A program made the position numbers and the translations under genes. 64,000 nucleotides of DNA from an uncultured bacterium. Lineage in GTDB: Bacteria > Pseudomonadota > Alphaproteobacteria > Sphingomonadales > Sphingomonadaceae. Shown here piece by piece: positions 17,101 to 25,973 of this stretch. Where the stretch lies: assembly GCA_903884945.1 (NCBI GenBank), contig CAISGR010000068.1, forward strand, positions 18,937-82,936, in the 5' to 3' direction. The first letter of the stretch is position 1. Each line of letters starts with the position of its first letter. The notes under the pieces are model-generated. The model worked only from the letters and a program-made list of their open reading frames with translations, was not told the origin of the DNA and made no database searches.

Positions 17101-17993
17101 GCGTCTGCGTGCTGGGATCGATCAACCTCGACCATTTCATGCTGGTCGATACGCTGCCCCGCGCCGGCGAAACGCTGGCGGCGACGCGCACCTTCCAGGC
17201 GCCAGGCGGAAAGGGCGCCAACCAGGCGATCGCGGCGGCCCGGACCGGGATCCCCACGCGCATGATCGGCGCGGTCGGCGACGATGCCGCCGGTCGCGTG
17301 TTGCGGGACTATCTCGGGTCCAACGGTGTCGACGTAAGCGATGTGGCGATACTCGAAAGCCAGCTGACCGGTGCGGCCTATGTGACGTTGAGCACGGCGG
17401 GCGAGAATCATATCATTGTCGCGCCCAATGCGAATGCGCGCCTCGCCCTTCCGGCTGGCAATGTCATGCATGATGCGCGCGTGGCGCTGGCACAACTCGA
17501 GACGCCGGTCGATATCGTCGCGCGTTTCTTCACCCATGCCGCAGCGCGCGGAGCCATCTGCGTGCTGAACGCAGCGCCGGCGGTGGCCGCTGCCCGGACC
17601 TTGTTCGAAGGCATCGATGTCCTGATCGTCAATCAGGTGGAGCTCGCCACCTTCCTGTCGAGCGACAGCGTCGTATCGACGCCGGATGACGCAGCCGCCG
17701 CACGACGATTGCTCGTCCGCCCCGACCAGATCGCGATCGTGACACTGGGCTCGGCCGGTGCGGTCCTGGTCGGACGCGATCGGCTGATCCATGTGCCGGC
17801 AGTCGTGGTGCGTGAGGTGGTCGACACGACCGGCGCGGGCGACTGCTTCTGCGGTGTCATCACCGCCTTGCTCAGCGACGGGCGTGAATGGGACGATATC
17901 CTGCAGATCGCCAACCAGGCAGCCGCAATGTGCATCCAGCATGAAGGCGCCGTTTCCGCCAAGCCGGCAAATGGTATCGCCGTCCCGGCGTAG
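17097..17993 (+). CDS. Ribokinase-like PfkB-family sugar kinase (second copy)
   Basis: PfkB/ribokinase-family kinase of 298 residues with PGGKGANQ (36-43) and DTTGAGD (243-249). It is clearly related to the ribokinase at 1392-2294 but much diverged, so it is an old paralogue and not a recent duplication. Its first base overlaps the cupin stop (ATGA). As last gene of the operon that starts with the TonB receptor, it ties a free pentose, most likely ribose, to the substrate of this pathway. Seven downstream codons later the ars operon ends on the opposite strand (convergent, six bases apart), leaving almost no room for a terminator. Confidence 0.86.
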   Translation: MSVCVLGSINLDHFMLVDTLPRAGETLAATRTFQAPGGKGANQAIAAARTGIPTRMIGAVGDDAAGRVLRDYLGSNGVDVSDVAILESQLTGAAYVTLSTAGENHIIVAPNANARLALPAGNVMHDARVALAQLETPVDIVARFFTHAAARGAICVLNAAPAVAAARTLFEGIDVLIVNQVELATFLSSDSVVSTPDDAAAARRLLVRPDQIAIVTLGSAGAVLVGRDRLIHVPAVVVREVVDTTGAGDCFCGVITALLSDGREWDDILQIANQAAAMCIQHEGAVSAKPANGIAVPA

Positions 17994-17999
17994 CCCGCA

Positions 18000-18758
18000 T
18001 TACTTCCGCGGGAGTTGCGGGGCGGTCGCGAGCGCCGAGAGATCGCGTGCGGGGTCGATGGGAACACCGGCGCTCTTCCGTTCCGAATAGCGATCGACCA
18101 GTTGCTCGACATGCGGACGCAGCAGGATGGTGAAGCGCACCAACTCCTCCATCACGTCGACGATCCGGTCGTAATAGCTCGACGACTTCATCCGCCCGGT
18201 CTCGTCGAACTCGGCAAAGGCCTTGGCGACGCTCGACTGGTTGGGGATGGTGAACATCCGCATCCACCGGCCGAGCAGGCGCAGCGTGTTGACGCTGTTG
18301 AAGGACTGGGAACCGGCGGACACCTGCATGACCGCGAGGGTGCGGCCCTGTGTCGGGCGCATCCCGCCCATCGCGAGCGGAAGGTGATCGATCTGCGCCT
18401 TCATGATGCCGGTCACCTGGCCATGCCGCTCCGGGCTGCACCAGACATGGCCTTCGGACCAGAGCGAATGCGCGCGCAACTCCGCGACCGCCGGGTGGTC
18501 GTCATTGGCGACCTGGTCGGGCAGCGGCAGGTCGGCGGGATCGAAGATCCGCGTCTCGGCACCGAAGTACTGCAACAGTCGCGCCGACTCCTCCACCACG
18601 AGCCGGGAATAGGAGCGCTCGCGCAGAGAGCCGTAAAGCAGCAGGATACGAGGCGGCGGATTCTCTGCCCCGAGGCCAAACGCTGGCCGGCGATCAGCGA
18701 AACGCGGATCGAGCGCGGGAAGATGGTCTGGGTCGGCCAGGGTCCGAAGCCGGTTCAT
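18000..18758 (-). CDS. arsH: ArsH, NADPH-dependent FMN reductase / organoarsenical oxidase
   Basis: Flavoprotein of 252 residues with the ArsH/NADPH-FMN-reductase phosphate loop [10 protein letters not shown] at 43-52 and the ArsH-specific long N- and C-terminal extensions. ArsH oxidises trivalent methyl- and aromatic arsenicals and reduces FMN with NADPH. It is the last gene of a leftward arsR-arsC-acr3-arsH operon and overlaps acr3 by four bases. It is the only FMN reductase near the RutA-type enzyme, but its place in the ars operon argues that it serves arsenic resistance. Confidence 0.93.
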   Translation of the reverse strand: MNRLRTLADPDHLPALDPRFADRRPAFGLGAENPPPRILLLYGSLRERSYSRLVVEESARLLQYFGAETRIFDPADLPLPDQVANDDHPAVAELRAHSLWSEGHVWCSPERHGQVTGIMKAQIDHLPLAMGGMRPTQGRTLAVMQVSAGSQSFNSVNTLRLLGRWMRMFTIPNQSSVAKAFAEFDETGRMKSSSYYDRIVDVMEELVRFTILLRPHVEQLVDRYSERKSAGVPIDPARDLSALATAPQLPRK

Positions 18759-19831
18759 GCCCTGCCTCCGCCCGGTGCCGTCACCGGAAACCAGCGCCGG
18801 CCCAGCCGCAGGGCGACATGGACCAGCAGGATCAGCACCGGCACCTCGACGAGCGGCCCGATGACCGCAGCGAAGGCGACCGGCGAGGCGAGCCCGAAGG
18901 CAGCGATCGCTACGGCGATGGCTAGCTCGAAATTATTGCCCGCAGCCGTAAAGGCGATCGCTGTCGTACGCGGATAATCGGCGTCGATCAGGCGCCCCAT
19001 CCAGAAGCTGATCAGAAATTGGATCAGGAAATACAGCGTCAGGGGTACGGCGATGCGCAGGGCATCGATTGGCAGGCGAACGACATCGCCGCCCTTCAGG
19101 CTGAACATCGCGACGATCGTGAACAGCAGCGCTACCAACGTGATCGGGCCGATCCGCGGCAGGAAGCGCTGCTCGTACCAGGCCGCCCCCTTGCGCGCGA
19201 CGAGCAGGCGTCTCGTCAGGAAGCCTGCAAGAAAGGGTATCCCGAGATAGACTAGCACTGCCCCGGCGATCGTCCAGATACTCACATCGACCACGCTGCC
19301 CTGCAGCCCGAGCAGCGGCGGAAGAATTGTCAGAAAGAACCAGGCGTAAACGCTGAAGAACAGGATCTGGAAGATCGAATTGAACGCCACCAGCCCGGCA
19401 ACATATTGACCGTCGCCCTTCGCCAGCTGATTCCAGACCAGCACCATCGCGATGCACCGCGCCAGCCCGATCAGGATAAGCCCGGTCATATAGTCCGGCC
19501 GATCGCGCAGGAAGAGAACGGCCAGCCCGAACATCAGCACCGGCCCGATCAGCCAGTTCTGGACGAGCGACAGCGCGAGCACGCGCTTGTCCGAAAAGAC
19601 CGTGGGAAGGTCCTCGTATCGCACGCGCGCGAGGGGCGGATACATCATCAGGATCAAGCCGATGGCAATGGGGATGTTGGTCGTTCCCCAGGACAGCCGG
19701 TTCAACGCACCTGGCAGGCCGGTGAAGGCCGTGCCCAGCAGCACACCCAGGGCCATTGCCGCGAAGATCCACAGTGTCAGGTAACGATCGAGGAAGGACA
19801 GCCGCCCGGGCCCGGTATCGGGCGAGGTCAT
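18755..19831 (-). CDS. ACR3-type arsenite efflux permease
   Basis: Inner-membrane permease of 358 residues with ten hydrophobic segments, the plan of the ACR3 (BART) family. The conserved Cys of the family, needed for arsenite transport, is at about 126 in [13 protein letters not shown]. The start at 19831 lies in ATGA with the arsC stop and directly precedes the typical N-terminal cytosolic part and first helix; a longer open frame upstream is arsC read in another frame. It exports As(III) produced by ArsC. Confidence 0.93.
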   Translation of the reverse strand: MTSPDTGPGRLSFLDRYLTLWIFAAMALGVLLGTAFTGLPGALNRLSWGTTNIPIAIGLILMMYPPLARVRYEDLPTVFSDKRVLALSLVQNWLIGPVLMFGLAVLFLRDRPDYMTGLILIGLARCIAMVLVWNQLAKGDGQYVAGLVAFNSIFQILFFSVYAWFFLTILPPLLGLQGSVVDVSIWTIAGAVLVYLGIPFLAGFLTRRLLVARKGAAWYEQRFLPRIGPITLVALLFTIVAMFSLKGGDVVRLPIDALRIAVPLTLYFLIQFLISFWMGRLIDADYPRTTAIAFTAAGNNFELAIAVAIAAFGLASPVAFAAVIGPLVEVPVLILLVHVALRLGRRWFPVTAPGGGRA

Positions 19832-20256
19832 GCGACCCGCTGCCCGGAAGCATCGACCACGCGCTCCCCATCTTCCTTGGTGAAGGCGGCCAGTTGTGGC
19901 GCAGGCAACAGATCGAGTACTGCTTCGGACGGACGGCAGAGTTTCACCCCAAGCGGCGATACGACCAGCGGGCGGTTGATGAGGATCGGGTGCTCCATCA
20001 TCGCATCCAGCAGCGCTTCGTCCGACAATGCGGGGTTCTCCAGCCCGAGTGCCGCATAGGGCGTCCCCTTTTCGCGCAGCAACGCCCGCGGCGTCATGCC
20101 CGCCCGGTCGAGCAACTGCACGAGCAGAGCGCGGGCGGGCGGAGTCTTCAGATATTCGATCACATGCGGTTCGATGCCCGCGTTGCGGATCATCGCCAGC
20201 GCGTTGCGCGATGTGCCGCATTCCGGGTTGTGATAGATGACGATGTCAGTCGACAT
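19828..20256 (-). CDS. arsC: Arsenate reductase, glutaredoxin-coupled ArsC
   Basis: Arsenate reductase of 142 residues of the plasmid R773 type: catalytic Cys13 in NPECGTSRN and the arginine-containing [10 protein letters not shown] segment. It reduces As(V) to As(III) with glutathione and glutaredoxin in the cytoplasm. It lies between arsR, 101 bases upstream with a hairpin in the gap, and acr3, which overlaps by four bases. All active-site parts are present. Confidence 0.94.
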   Translation of the reverse strand: MSTDIVIYHNPECGTSRNALAMIRNAGIEPHVIEYLKTPPARALLVQLLDRAGMTPRALLREKGTPYAALGLENPALSDEALLDAMMEHPILINRPLVVSPLGVKLCRPSEAVLDLLPAPQLAAFTKEDGERVVDASGQRVA

Positions 20257-20294
20257 GCGCTATTGCCTTCCGCAGCATGGTGGACGGGGTGACG

Positions 20295-20320
20295 AACCCG
20301 GCGATTTCGGCTGCCGGGTT
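20295..20320. repeat. Hairpin between arsR and arsC
   Basis: Perfect 8-bp inverted repeat AACCCGGC / GCCGGGTT with a 10-base loop. It lies in the 101-base gap between arsR and arsC in the leftward operon, with no T-run after it. It may mark an mRNA processing or attenuation point that sets arsR apart from the resistance genes. Confidence 0.5.
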
Positions 20321-20357
20321 TCGGGCTCTGATTTCGGGTCTCCAGCGCTGGTGTCGC

Positions 20358-20690
20358 TCAGCAGCAAGGCAGCAGTTCGCCGACGAGCGGCGCGCACACT
20401 TCGGTGGCGCCCCCGCAGCAATCCTTGATCAAGAACAGGGTGAGCGCCTGAAGTCCCTCCAGATCGGCCCGGTAAATGACGGAGCGACTGCGTCGCTCAG
20501 ACGCGACCAGCCCCGCCCTGGCGAGGATCGCGAGATGCGCGGACATGGTGTTTTGCGGTACGCCCAGAAGGCGCGCACACTCTCCGGCCGGCAACCCGGT
20601 CGGCTCATGCCGGACAAGCAGTCTGAACGTATCGAGCCGTGTCTCCTGCGACAGCGCCCCGAGCGCCGCGAGCGCCAATATCTTTTCCAT
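20358..20690 (-). CDS. arsR: ArsR-family arsenite-responsive repressor
   Basis: Winged-helix repressor of 110 residues. The recognition region PQNTMSAHLAILARAGLV lies at about 45-62. The C-terminal end carries Cys91, Cys92 and Cys99 in DCCGGATEVC, the arrangement known from Acidithiobacillus ArsR, where As(III) binds at the C-terminus, plus a final Cys pair. An inverted repeat covers its own start codon, so it should repress itself and the downstream ars genes. No Shine-Dalgarno sequence is visible, and the mRNA may be leaderless. Confidence 0.94.
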   Translation of the reverse strand: MEKILALAALGALSQETRLDTFRLLVRHEPTGLPAGECARLLGVPQNTMSAHLAILARAGLVASERRSRSVIYRADLEGLQALTLFLIKDCCGGATEVCAPLVGELLPCC

Positions 20691-20712
20691 ATATCCAGAA
20701 TAACGGATATAT
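20689..20712. promoter_or_regulatory. Predicted ArsR operator and leaderless promoter
   Basis: Perfect inverted repeat ATATATCC / GGATATAT with an 8-base spacer, overlapping the arsR start codon (20688-20690). On the minus strand TTGCGG, 16 bases, then TATTCT sits so that transcription would begin at or next to the ATG. A dimer bound here would block both polymerase and the first codon. Confidence 0.72.
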
Positions 20713-20756
20713 CATCTGCCGCAACCCGCAATCGCCGCGCGACCGACAGCGACCGC

Positions 20757-21641
20757 TCACGCTGGCGTATCGAGCATCCTGATGATCGCCGAAAAATCGA
20801 GGCCGCCCTGCCCCGCCGCCGCGAACTTTTCGTAAAGCTCGGCGGCCTTCGCACCCATCGGGGTGTCGGCATGAACACCGGCGGCGGCTTCCATCGCAAG
20901 GCGCAGATCCTTGAGCATCAGCGCGGTCGCGAAGCCGCCCTGATAATCGTGATCGGCAGGCGTATCGGGGCCGACGCCGGGAACCGGGCAATAGCTGGTC
21001 ATCGACCAGCTCTGGCCGGAGGAGATCGAGGCGATATCGAAGAATTTCTGCGGATCGAGCCCGAGTTTCCGTGCGAGCAGGAACGCCTCGCAGGTCGCGA
21101 TCATAGTCGCGCCGAGCAACATGTTATTGGCCACCTTGGCGGTCTGCCCGGTGCCGCTCACGCCGGCATGGATCACCGCCTTGCCCATGTCGGCAAGGAA
21201 TGGCTGGGCGCGATCAAAGGCCTCGGCACTGCCGCCGACAATGAAGGTGAGCGTGCCGGCATTGGCTGCGCCGATCCCGCCCGAGACGGGCGCGTCGACT
21301 GCCTGGAGGCCCTTCGCGAGCGCCGCCTCCGCGATGCGCTTCGCGGTCGCCACATCGATCGTCGAGCAATCGATCAGGATAGCGGACGGCGGCGCGCTGC
21401 CGAAGATGCTCTCGGCATAGACCTGTTCGACATGCTTGCCCGCCGGCAGCATGGTGACGATTGCCTCGGCGCCTTCGGCAGCGTCCGCCGCGCTGTTAGC
21501 CGGCAGGCAGCCGGCCGCCTTCGCCCGATCGAGCGCCTCGGCCGAGAGATCATAGGCACGTACGTCATGCCCTTTCTTCGCAAGGTTCGCGGCCATGCCA
21601 CCGCCCATATTGCCAAGCCCGATGAATCCGACGCGTGCCAT
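20757..21641 (-). CDS. mmsB: 3-hydroxyisobutyrate dehydrogenase
   Basis: NAD-dependent beta-hydroxyacid dehydrogenase of 294 residues with the Rossmann motif GFIGLGNMGGGMA at 5-17, the substrate loop DAPVSGGIGAA and the catalytic Lys in GQTAKVANN at about 170. It converts 3-hydroxyisobutyrate to methylmalonate semialdehyde in valine degradation. It is the last gene of a leftward unit after acyl-CoA dehydrogenase, 3-hydroxyisobutyryl-CoA hydrolase and enoyl-CoA hydratase, in pathway-consistent company. Related tartronate-semialdehyde reductases share the fold, but the neighbours decide the call. Confidence 0.93.
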   Translation of the reverse strand: MARVGFIGLGNMGGGMAANLAKKGHDVRAYDLSAEALDRAKAAGCLPANSAADAAEGAEAIVTMLPAGKHVEQVYAESIFGSAPPSAILIDCSTIDVATAKRIAEAALAKGLQAVDAPVSGGIGAANAGTLTFIVGGSAEAFDRAQPFLADMGKAVIHAGVSGTGQTAKVANNMLLGATMIATCEAFLLARKLGLDPQKFFDIASISSGQSWSMTSYCPVPGVGPDTPADHDYQGGFATALMLKDLRLAMEAAAGVHADTPMGAKAAELYEKFAAAGQGGLDFSAIIRMLDTPA

Positions 21642-21642
21642 G

Positions 21643-22419
21643 CTATTTCCCCGTCCAGTTGCCGGGGCGCTTCTCGATGAACGCCGCCATGCCTTCCTTC
21701 TGATCCGCCGTGCCGAACAGGCCATGGAACAGACGCCGTTCGAACTGGACGCCCATGGCGAGGCCGGTCTCGAACGCAGCGTTCACCATCTCCTTGTTGG
21801 CCCTGACGGCAAGCGGTGCCATCGACGCGATCGCGGCGGCTGCCTTGACTGCTTCGTCGACCAGTTCCGCCGCCGGGACGATACGGCTGACCAGGCCCGC
21901 GCGTTCGGCTTCCTCGGCACCCATCATCCGGCCGGTGAGGCACATTTCCATTGCCTTGGCCTTGCCGACAGCACGCGTAAGGCGCTGCGAGCCGCCCATG
22001 CCGGGGGCAACGGCAAGCTTGATCTCGGGCTGGCCGAACTTCGCGGTGTCGGCGGCCAGGATGAAATCGCACATCATCGCAAGCTCGCAGCCGCCGCCGA
22101 GCGCGAAGCCGGCGACGGCGGCGATGATCGGCTTGCGCGTCGCCGTGAACTTCTCCCAGCCGGCGAAGAAATTGTGCCGGTACATGTCGGCAAAGCCCTG
22201 GGCCTGCATTTCCTTGATGTCGGCGCCGGCGGCGAAAGCCTTTTCACTGCCCGTGAGAACCGCGCAGCCCTGGCTGTCGTCGGCATCGAAGGCGGCGGTC
22301 GCCACGGTCAGGTCCGCGAGCACCTGGCTGTTGAGCGCGTTGAGCGCCTGGGGACGGTTGAGCGTGATCAGCGTGACGGCGCCACGCTGTTCGACGAGGA
22401 TGGTTTCGTAATCTGCCAT
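21643..22419 (-). CDS. Enoyl-CoA hydratase
   Basis: Crotonase-family hydratase of 258 residues. The oxyanion-hole segments ([23 protein letters not shown]) and both catalytic glutamates, one in GGGCE and one in GQPEIKLAV, are present, so it should be an active hydratase rather than an isomerase. In this operon it would hydrate methacrylyl-CoA to 3-hydroxyisobutyryl-CoA. It starts at 22419 after AAGGA, and one base separates its stop from mmsB. It may also serve fatty acid oxidation. Confidence 0.92.
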   Translation of the reverse strand: MADYETILVEQRGAVTLITLNRPQALNALNSQVLADLTVATAAFDADDSQGCAVLTGSEKAFAAGADIKEMQAQGFADMYRHNFFAGWEKFTATRKPIIAAVAGFALGGGCELAMMCDFILAADTAKFGQPEIKLAVAPGMGGSQRLTRAVGKAKAMEMCLTGRMMGAEEAERAGLVSRIVPAAELVDEAVKAAAAIASMAPLAVRANKEMVNAAFETGLAMGVQFERRLFHGLFGTADQKEGMAAFIEKRPGNWTGK

Positions 22420-22429
22420 GAGCGGTTCC

Positions 22430-23473
22430 TTATGCGGGCGTCCACGCCTCGCCATCGGGCAAGGGCGCGAAAATCTGGTCGATGACGTGATCGGTGACGC
22501 CCTCGGGCGTCGGCGGATTCCAGCGCGGGGCATTGTCCTTGTCGACGATCACCGCGCGCACGCCCTCGAGGAAATCGTGGCGCTGAACGACATGCGCGCC
22601 GACGGCGTATTCCTGGCGCATCTCGTCCTCGAAAGTCGGCATCGTCGCGCCTTCATGGAGCAGACGGAGCGAGACCTTCATCGTCTGGGGCGACTTGGTG
22701 CGCAGCGTGGCCAGCTGTTGTCGCGCCCACTCGCCCGAATCCGCTTCGAGAGCAGCGAAGACGTCCTCGAGCGTATCCGAGGAGAACAGCCGGTCGATCT
22801 CCTCGCGGTGCGCGAGAATTCGGGCGTCCGGCACATGGCGGGAAAGATTGGTCAAAATGGCATCGATCCGCTGCGGCTCGGCAGCGATGCTCGCCTTGGC
22901 CTCGTCCAGCGCTTCGCTCGCGAGATAATGGGTGGCAAGGCCGAGCGCGAGGCACTCGGCGCCGTCGAGCCGGTGCCCGGTCAGCGCGAGATACTGGCCG
23001 GTGCGGCCCGGCAGACGCGAAAGATACCAGCCCCCGCCGACATCAGGGAACAGGCCGATCCCGGTTTCCGGCATGGCCAGGCGGGTGTTCTCGGTCGCGA
23101 CGCGGAACTTCGCGGGCTGCGACAGACCGACCCCGCCGCCCATGGTAATGCCATCCATGAAAGCGACGATGGGCTTGGCATAGGTGAAGAGCCGATGGTT
23201 CATCCGATATTCGGTGTGGAAGAACGCCCGGGCCTCGGCACCGTCCTTCGCGCCGCTTTCCGCGAGCATGCGGATGTCGCCGCCCGCACAAAAGCCCCGG
23301 CCTTCCGCATGGTCGATCAGGACCGCTTCAACATCGAGGTCGATCCGCCACGCCTCCAGCGCAGCCAGGATCTCGGTACACATCGCAGTGTTGAGCGCAT
23401 GGATCGCCTTGGGCCGGTTGAGCCGGATGCGGGCCGTCCTGCCGTCGCGCAAAGTGAGGACGTCGGAGGTCAT
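22430..23473 (-). CDS. 3-hydroxyisobutyryl-CoA hydrolase
   Basis: Crotonase-superfamily thioesterase of 347 residues, the length of the HIBCH group and about 90 longer than a hydratase. Signature segments are [10 protein letters not shown], the GGGVGLS oxyanion loop and the [15 protein letters not shown] segment with the catalytic Glu. It frees 3-hydroxyisobutyrate from CoA, avoiding build-up of methacrylyl-CoA. Its start overlaps the acyl-CoA dehydrogenase stop by four bases and its stop is ten bases ahead of the hydratase gene. Confidence 0.92.
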   Translation of the reverse strand: MTSDVLTLRDGRTARIRLNRPKAIHALNTAMCTEILAALEAWRIDLDVEAVLIDHAEGRGFCAGGDIRMLAESGAKDGAEARAFFHTEYRMNHRLFTYAKPIVAFMDGITMGGGVGLSQPAKFRVATENTRLAMPETGIGLFPDVGGGWYLSRLPGRTGQYLALTGHRLDGAECLALGLATHYLASEALDEAKASIAAEPQRIDAILTNLSRHVPDARILAHREEIDRLFSSDTLEDVFAALEADSGEWARQQLATLRTKSPQTMKVSLRLLHEGATMPTFEDEMRQEYAVGAHVVQRHDFLEGVRAVIVDKDNAPRWNPPTPEGVTDHVIDQIFAPLPDGEAWTPA

Positions 23474-24615
23474 TGGCGGGTCAACTCGCGTCCAACGATC
23501 ATGCGCATCACTTGATTGGTCCCCTCTAGGATCGAGTGGACCCGCAGATCGCGCCAGAAGCGTTCGATCGGATAATCCATCAGATAGCCATAGCCTCCAT
23601 GCAGCTGCAACGCGCGGTCCGCGACGGATGATCCGGTGTCGGTGGCGAGGCGCTTTGCCATAGCGGCGAATTTGGTCTTGTCGGGCGCATTGGCAGTGAC
23701 CTTGGCCGCTGCCATGTAGAGCAGCGCGCGGGCCGCCTCGAGCTCGGTGGCCACGTCGGCGAGCATGAACTGCGTGTTCTGGAAATCAGCGATGGCAGTG
23801 CCGAACTGCTTGCGCTCCCTCGTATATCTCACGGCTTCGTCGAGGCAGCGCTGCGCCCCGCCGAGCGAGCAGGCGCCGATGTTGAGCCGGCCACCATCGA
23901 GGCCCATCATCGCGATGCGGAAGCCCTCGCCTTCAGCGCCCACGAGATTTTCCTTTGGCACGCGGACACCGTCGAAGATGACCTGCGCGGTCGGCTGCGA
24001 ATGCCAGCCCAGCTTGCGCTCGTTGGCACCGAAGCTGACGCCAGGCATGCCTTTTTCGATCACGAGGCACGATATGCCCTTGGGGCCGTCCTCCCCGGTG
24101 CGGACCATGGTGACGTAGATTTCGTTCTCGCCACCCCCCGAAATGAACTGCTTCGAACCGGTGACGATATAGTCGTCGCCGTCCTTCACCGCCTTGGTCT
24201 TGAGCGCTGCTGCGTCCGAACCGGAACCGGGTTCGGTCAGGCAGTAGCTGGCGATCTCGTCCATCACGACGAGGCGCGGCAGATACTTCTCCTTCACCGC
24301 CTGGCTGCCGAAACGATCGATCATCCAGGACGCCATGTTGTGAATCGAGATGAAAGCGCTGGTCGAGGCGCAGCCATAGGCCATCGCCTCCATGATGAGG
24401 GCCGATTCAAGCCGACCGAGCGCGATGCCGCCGCTTTCCTCCGAGACGTAGATCGAGGCGAAGCCGAGCTCGGCGGCTGCCTTGATCGTGTCGCGCGGGA
24501 AGATGTGCTTCTCGTCCCACTCCGCGGCGAAGGGCGTGATACGATCGGCAGTGAATTTTCGTGCCAGATCCTGGATTTCGCGCTGATCGTCGGTGAGATC
24601 GAACTGGGTGGTCAT
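23470..24615 (-). CDS. Acyl-CoA dehydrogenase, probably isobutyryl-CoA dehydrogenase
   Basis: FAD-dependent acyl-CoA dehydrogenase of 381 residues with YCLTEPGSGSD (FAD/substrate segment) and the catalytic Glu364 in SILEGTNQVM. The Glu position and the operon context match isobutyryl-CoA dehydrogenase (ACAD8-like), giving methacrylyl-CoA. Electrons go to electron-transfer flavoprotein. Its start at 24615 overlaps the stop of a polysaccharide deacetylase gene by four bases, an odd neighbour, so the real promoter may lie inside that gene. Confidence 0.91.
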   Translation of the reverse strand: MTTQFDLTDDQREIQDLARKFTADRITPFAAEWDEKHIFPRDTIKAAAELGFASIYVSEESGGIALGRLESALIMEAMAYGCASTSAFISIHNMASWMIDRFGSQAVKEKYLPRLVVMDEIASYCLTEPGSGSDAAALKTKAVKDGDDYIVTGSKQFISGGGENEIYVTMVRTGEDGPKGISCLVIEKGMPGVSFGANERKLGWHSQPTAQVIFDGVRVPKENLVGAEGEGFRIAMMGLDGGRLNIGACSLGGAQRCLDEAVRYTRERKQFGTAIADFQNTQFMLADVATELEAARALLYMAAAKVTANAPDKTKFAAMAKRLATDTGSSVADRALQLHGGYGYLMDYPIERFWRDLRVHSILEGTNQVMRMIVGRELTRQ

Positions 24616-25799
24616 GAACGGGTTCCTGAAAGGTGGATACGATCCGCTGAAGCGGCGAGTTCCTGGCAAAGGCGATGCGCACGGCCACGCCGGGCAGCAC
24701 ATTGTCGGTGCCGCGCGGCGACGCGGCGCAGCCAGTCGAGACGCCGGGCGGCAGCGGTCTGCGCGTCGGGCTTTGGCGTGGGAGCGGATGCCGCCGCCGG
24801 TGCGCGCGTCGGCGCGACCTGGCCTAGCACGCGTTGTTCGAACAGGGCGCTCGCGACCTTCATGTCATTACGCTCATACCAGCGCGGGCCGGTGATCCCC
24901 CTCTCCCACGCGATCGCTTCGGAAACCGTGCCATTGTCGAAGGGAATGTCCGGTTCGCCGTGATAGATCGGATCGGCAAAGGCCGTATCGGCGGGCACGA
25001 TACGCCACCCGTCCTTGCGCAACCCGTCGATCAGCGCGCCGAGATAGCGGGTCGTGAGATCGGTCTCGTGGAGCAGCAGGACATGCGCGGGCGATCGCCC
25101 GATCGACCGGCGCATCAGCGCGTCCGAAAAATCCGCCGACTGGACCATCGTCTCGACATAGAGGTCGCGCAGGCCGTCCAGGTTCATCGACTTGCCGGCC
25201 TTTTGGGCATCCTGGGCGAGGCGATCGAGATACCAGTCCGATCCGTCGACCGTCACGCCGGCGACCATCAGATGGCGCGCGGCGAGCCCGTCCAGCACGA
25301 CCCGCCGCTTTGCCGTATCCCGGCCGCCCTGATTGAGCCCGGGGAAACGGAACCATGGCCGATAGCCCTTGCGGCCTCTCAGCCAGGCCTGGGACCGGTC
25401 GATATCCGCGAGGAAGGCGGGCGCCGTCACGGCGCTGAGATCACGATGCGAGAAGGTGTGATCAGCAAGGACATGGCCCGCGGCGGTGTAAGCGGCGATC
25501 CGCTCTTCCGCTCCGTCCCCCGCGCTGATGCGCCCGGGATTGAGAAAAAAGGCCACCTGCCGAACATCGGCTTCGCTCAGGGCAGCGATCAGCCGGATGG
25601 TGCGCTGCTCCTTGGTGTAGAAGGCGCCGGGTCCGCGCGGCACATCGTCGAAACTGAGCGCGATCAACTTGCGGTCGCCGCCCCCGGCGGGGCCGATGCT
25701 GCCGCGATCGACCGCGCCCGTCCGCACCGCACCCGGAATCGGCAGCACGACGCCCGCCACAGCCAGCAGGACGAACAAAAGGCGCAATGCCCTCAGCAT
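24612..25799 (-). CDS. Polysaccharide deacetylase (NodB family)
   Basis: Exported NodB-family deacetylase of 395 residues. A hydrophobic N-terminal segment (about 5-25) looks like a signal peptide or anchor. The metal/catalytic motifs are LSFDDVP (catalytic Asp) and HTFSH (two metal His), followed by RFPGL and LLLHETD. The start at 25799 is where the signal segment begins; the open frame continues far upstream but that part is antisense to real genes. The last about 40 residues are unusually Arg/Ala-rich and may be read-through or the result of a frameshift. It could trim N-acetyl groups of cell-surface glycans. Confidence 0.82.
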   Translation of the reverse strand: MLRALRLLFVLLAVAGVVLPIPGAVRTGAVDRGSIGPAGGGDRKLIALSFDDVPRGPGAFYTKEQRTIRLIAALSEADVRQVAFFLNPGRISAGDGAEERIAAYTAAGHVLADHTFSHRDLSAVTAPAFLADIDRSQAWLRGRKGYRPWFRFPGLNQGGRDTAKRRVVLDGLAARHLMVAGVTVDGSDWYLDRLAQDAQKAGKSMNLDGLRDLYVETMVQSADFSDALMRRSIGRSPAHVLLLHETDLTTRYLGALIDGLRKDGWRIVPADTAFADPIYHGEPDIPFDNGTVSEAIAWERGITGPRWYERNDMKVASALFEQRVLGQVAPTRAPAAASAPTPKPDAQTAAARRLDWLRRVAARHRQCAARRGRAHRLCQELAASADRIHLSGTRS

Positions 25800-25973
25800 A
25801 TCGGCGTTCGTGTCGCCGCCACCTGAAGCGATGTCGACCTGCGGGCGAGGCACCGGAAGCGAAAGGGAGCGAGCGAAGCCATGACGTCGCTCTATCCCGC
25901 CCGAGGGATGATTCCTACATCCCGGATCGGGACAATGGACGAGGTGGGACCGCCAAGCCATAACGCCCGCGAT

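Noticed and set aside
18000..18758. ArsH as the flavin reductase for the RutA-type enzyme
   Set aside because: It is coupled to acr3 and convergent with the island, so arsenic resistance is the better explanation, although shared use cannot be excluded.
20277..21680. Long plus-strand open frame (467 codons) over arsR and mmsB
   Set aside because: Antisense to two recognisable genes; no motif or ribosome site.
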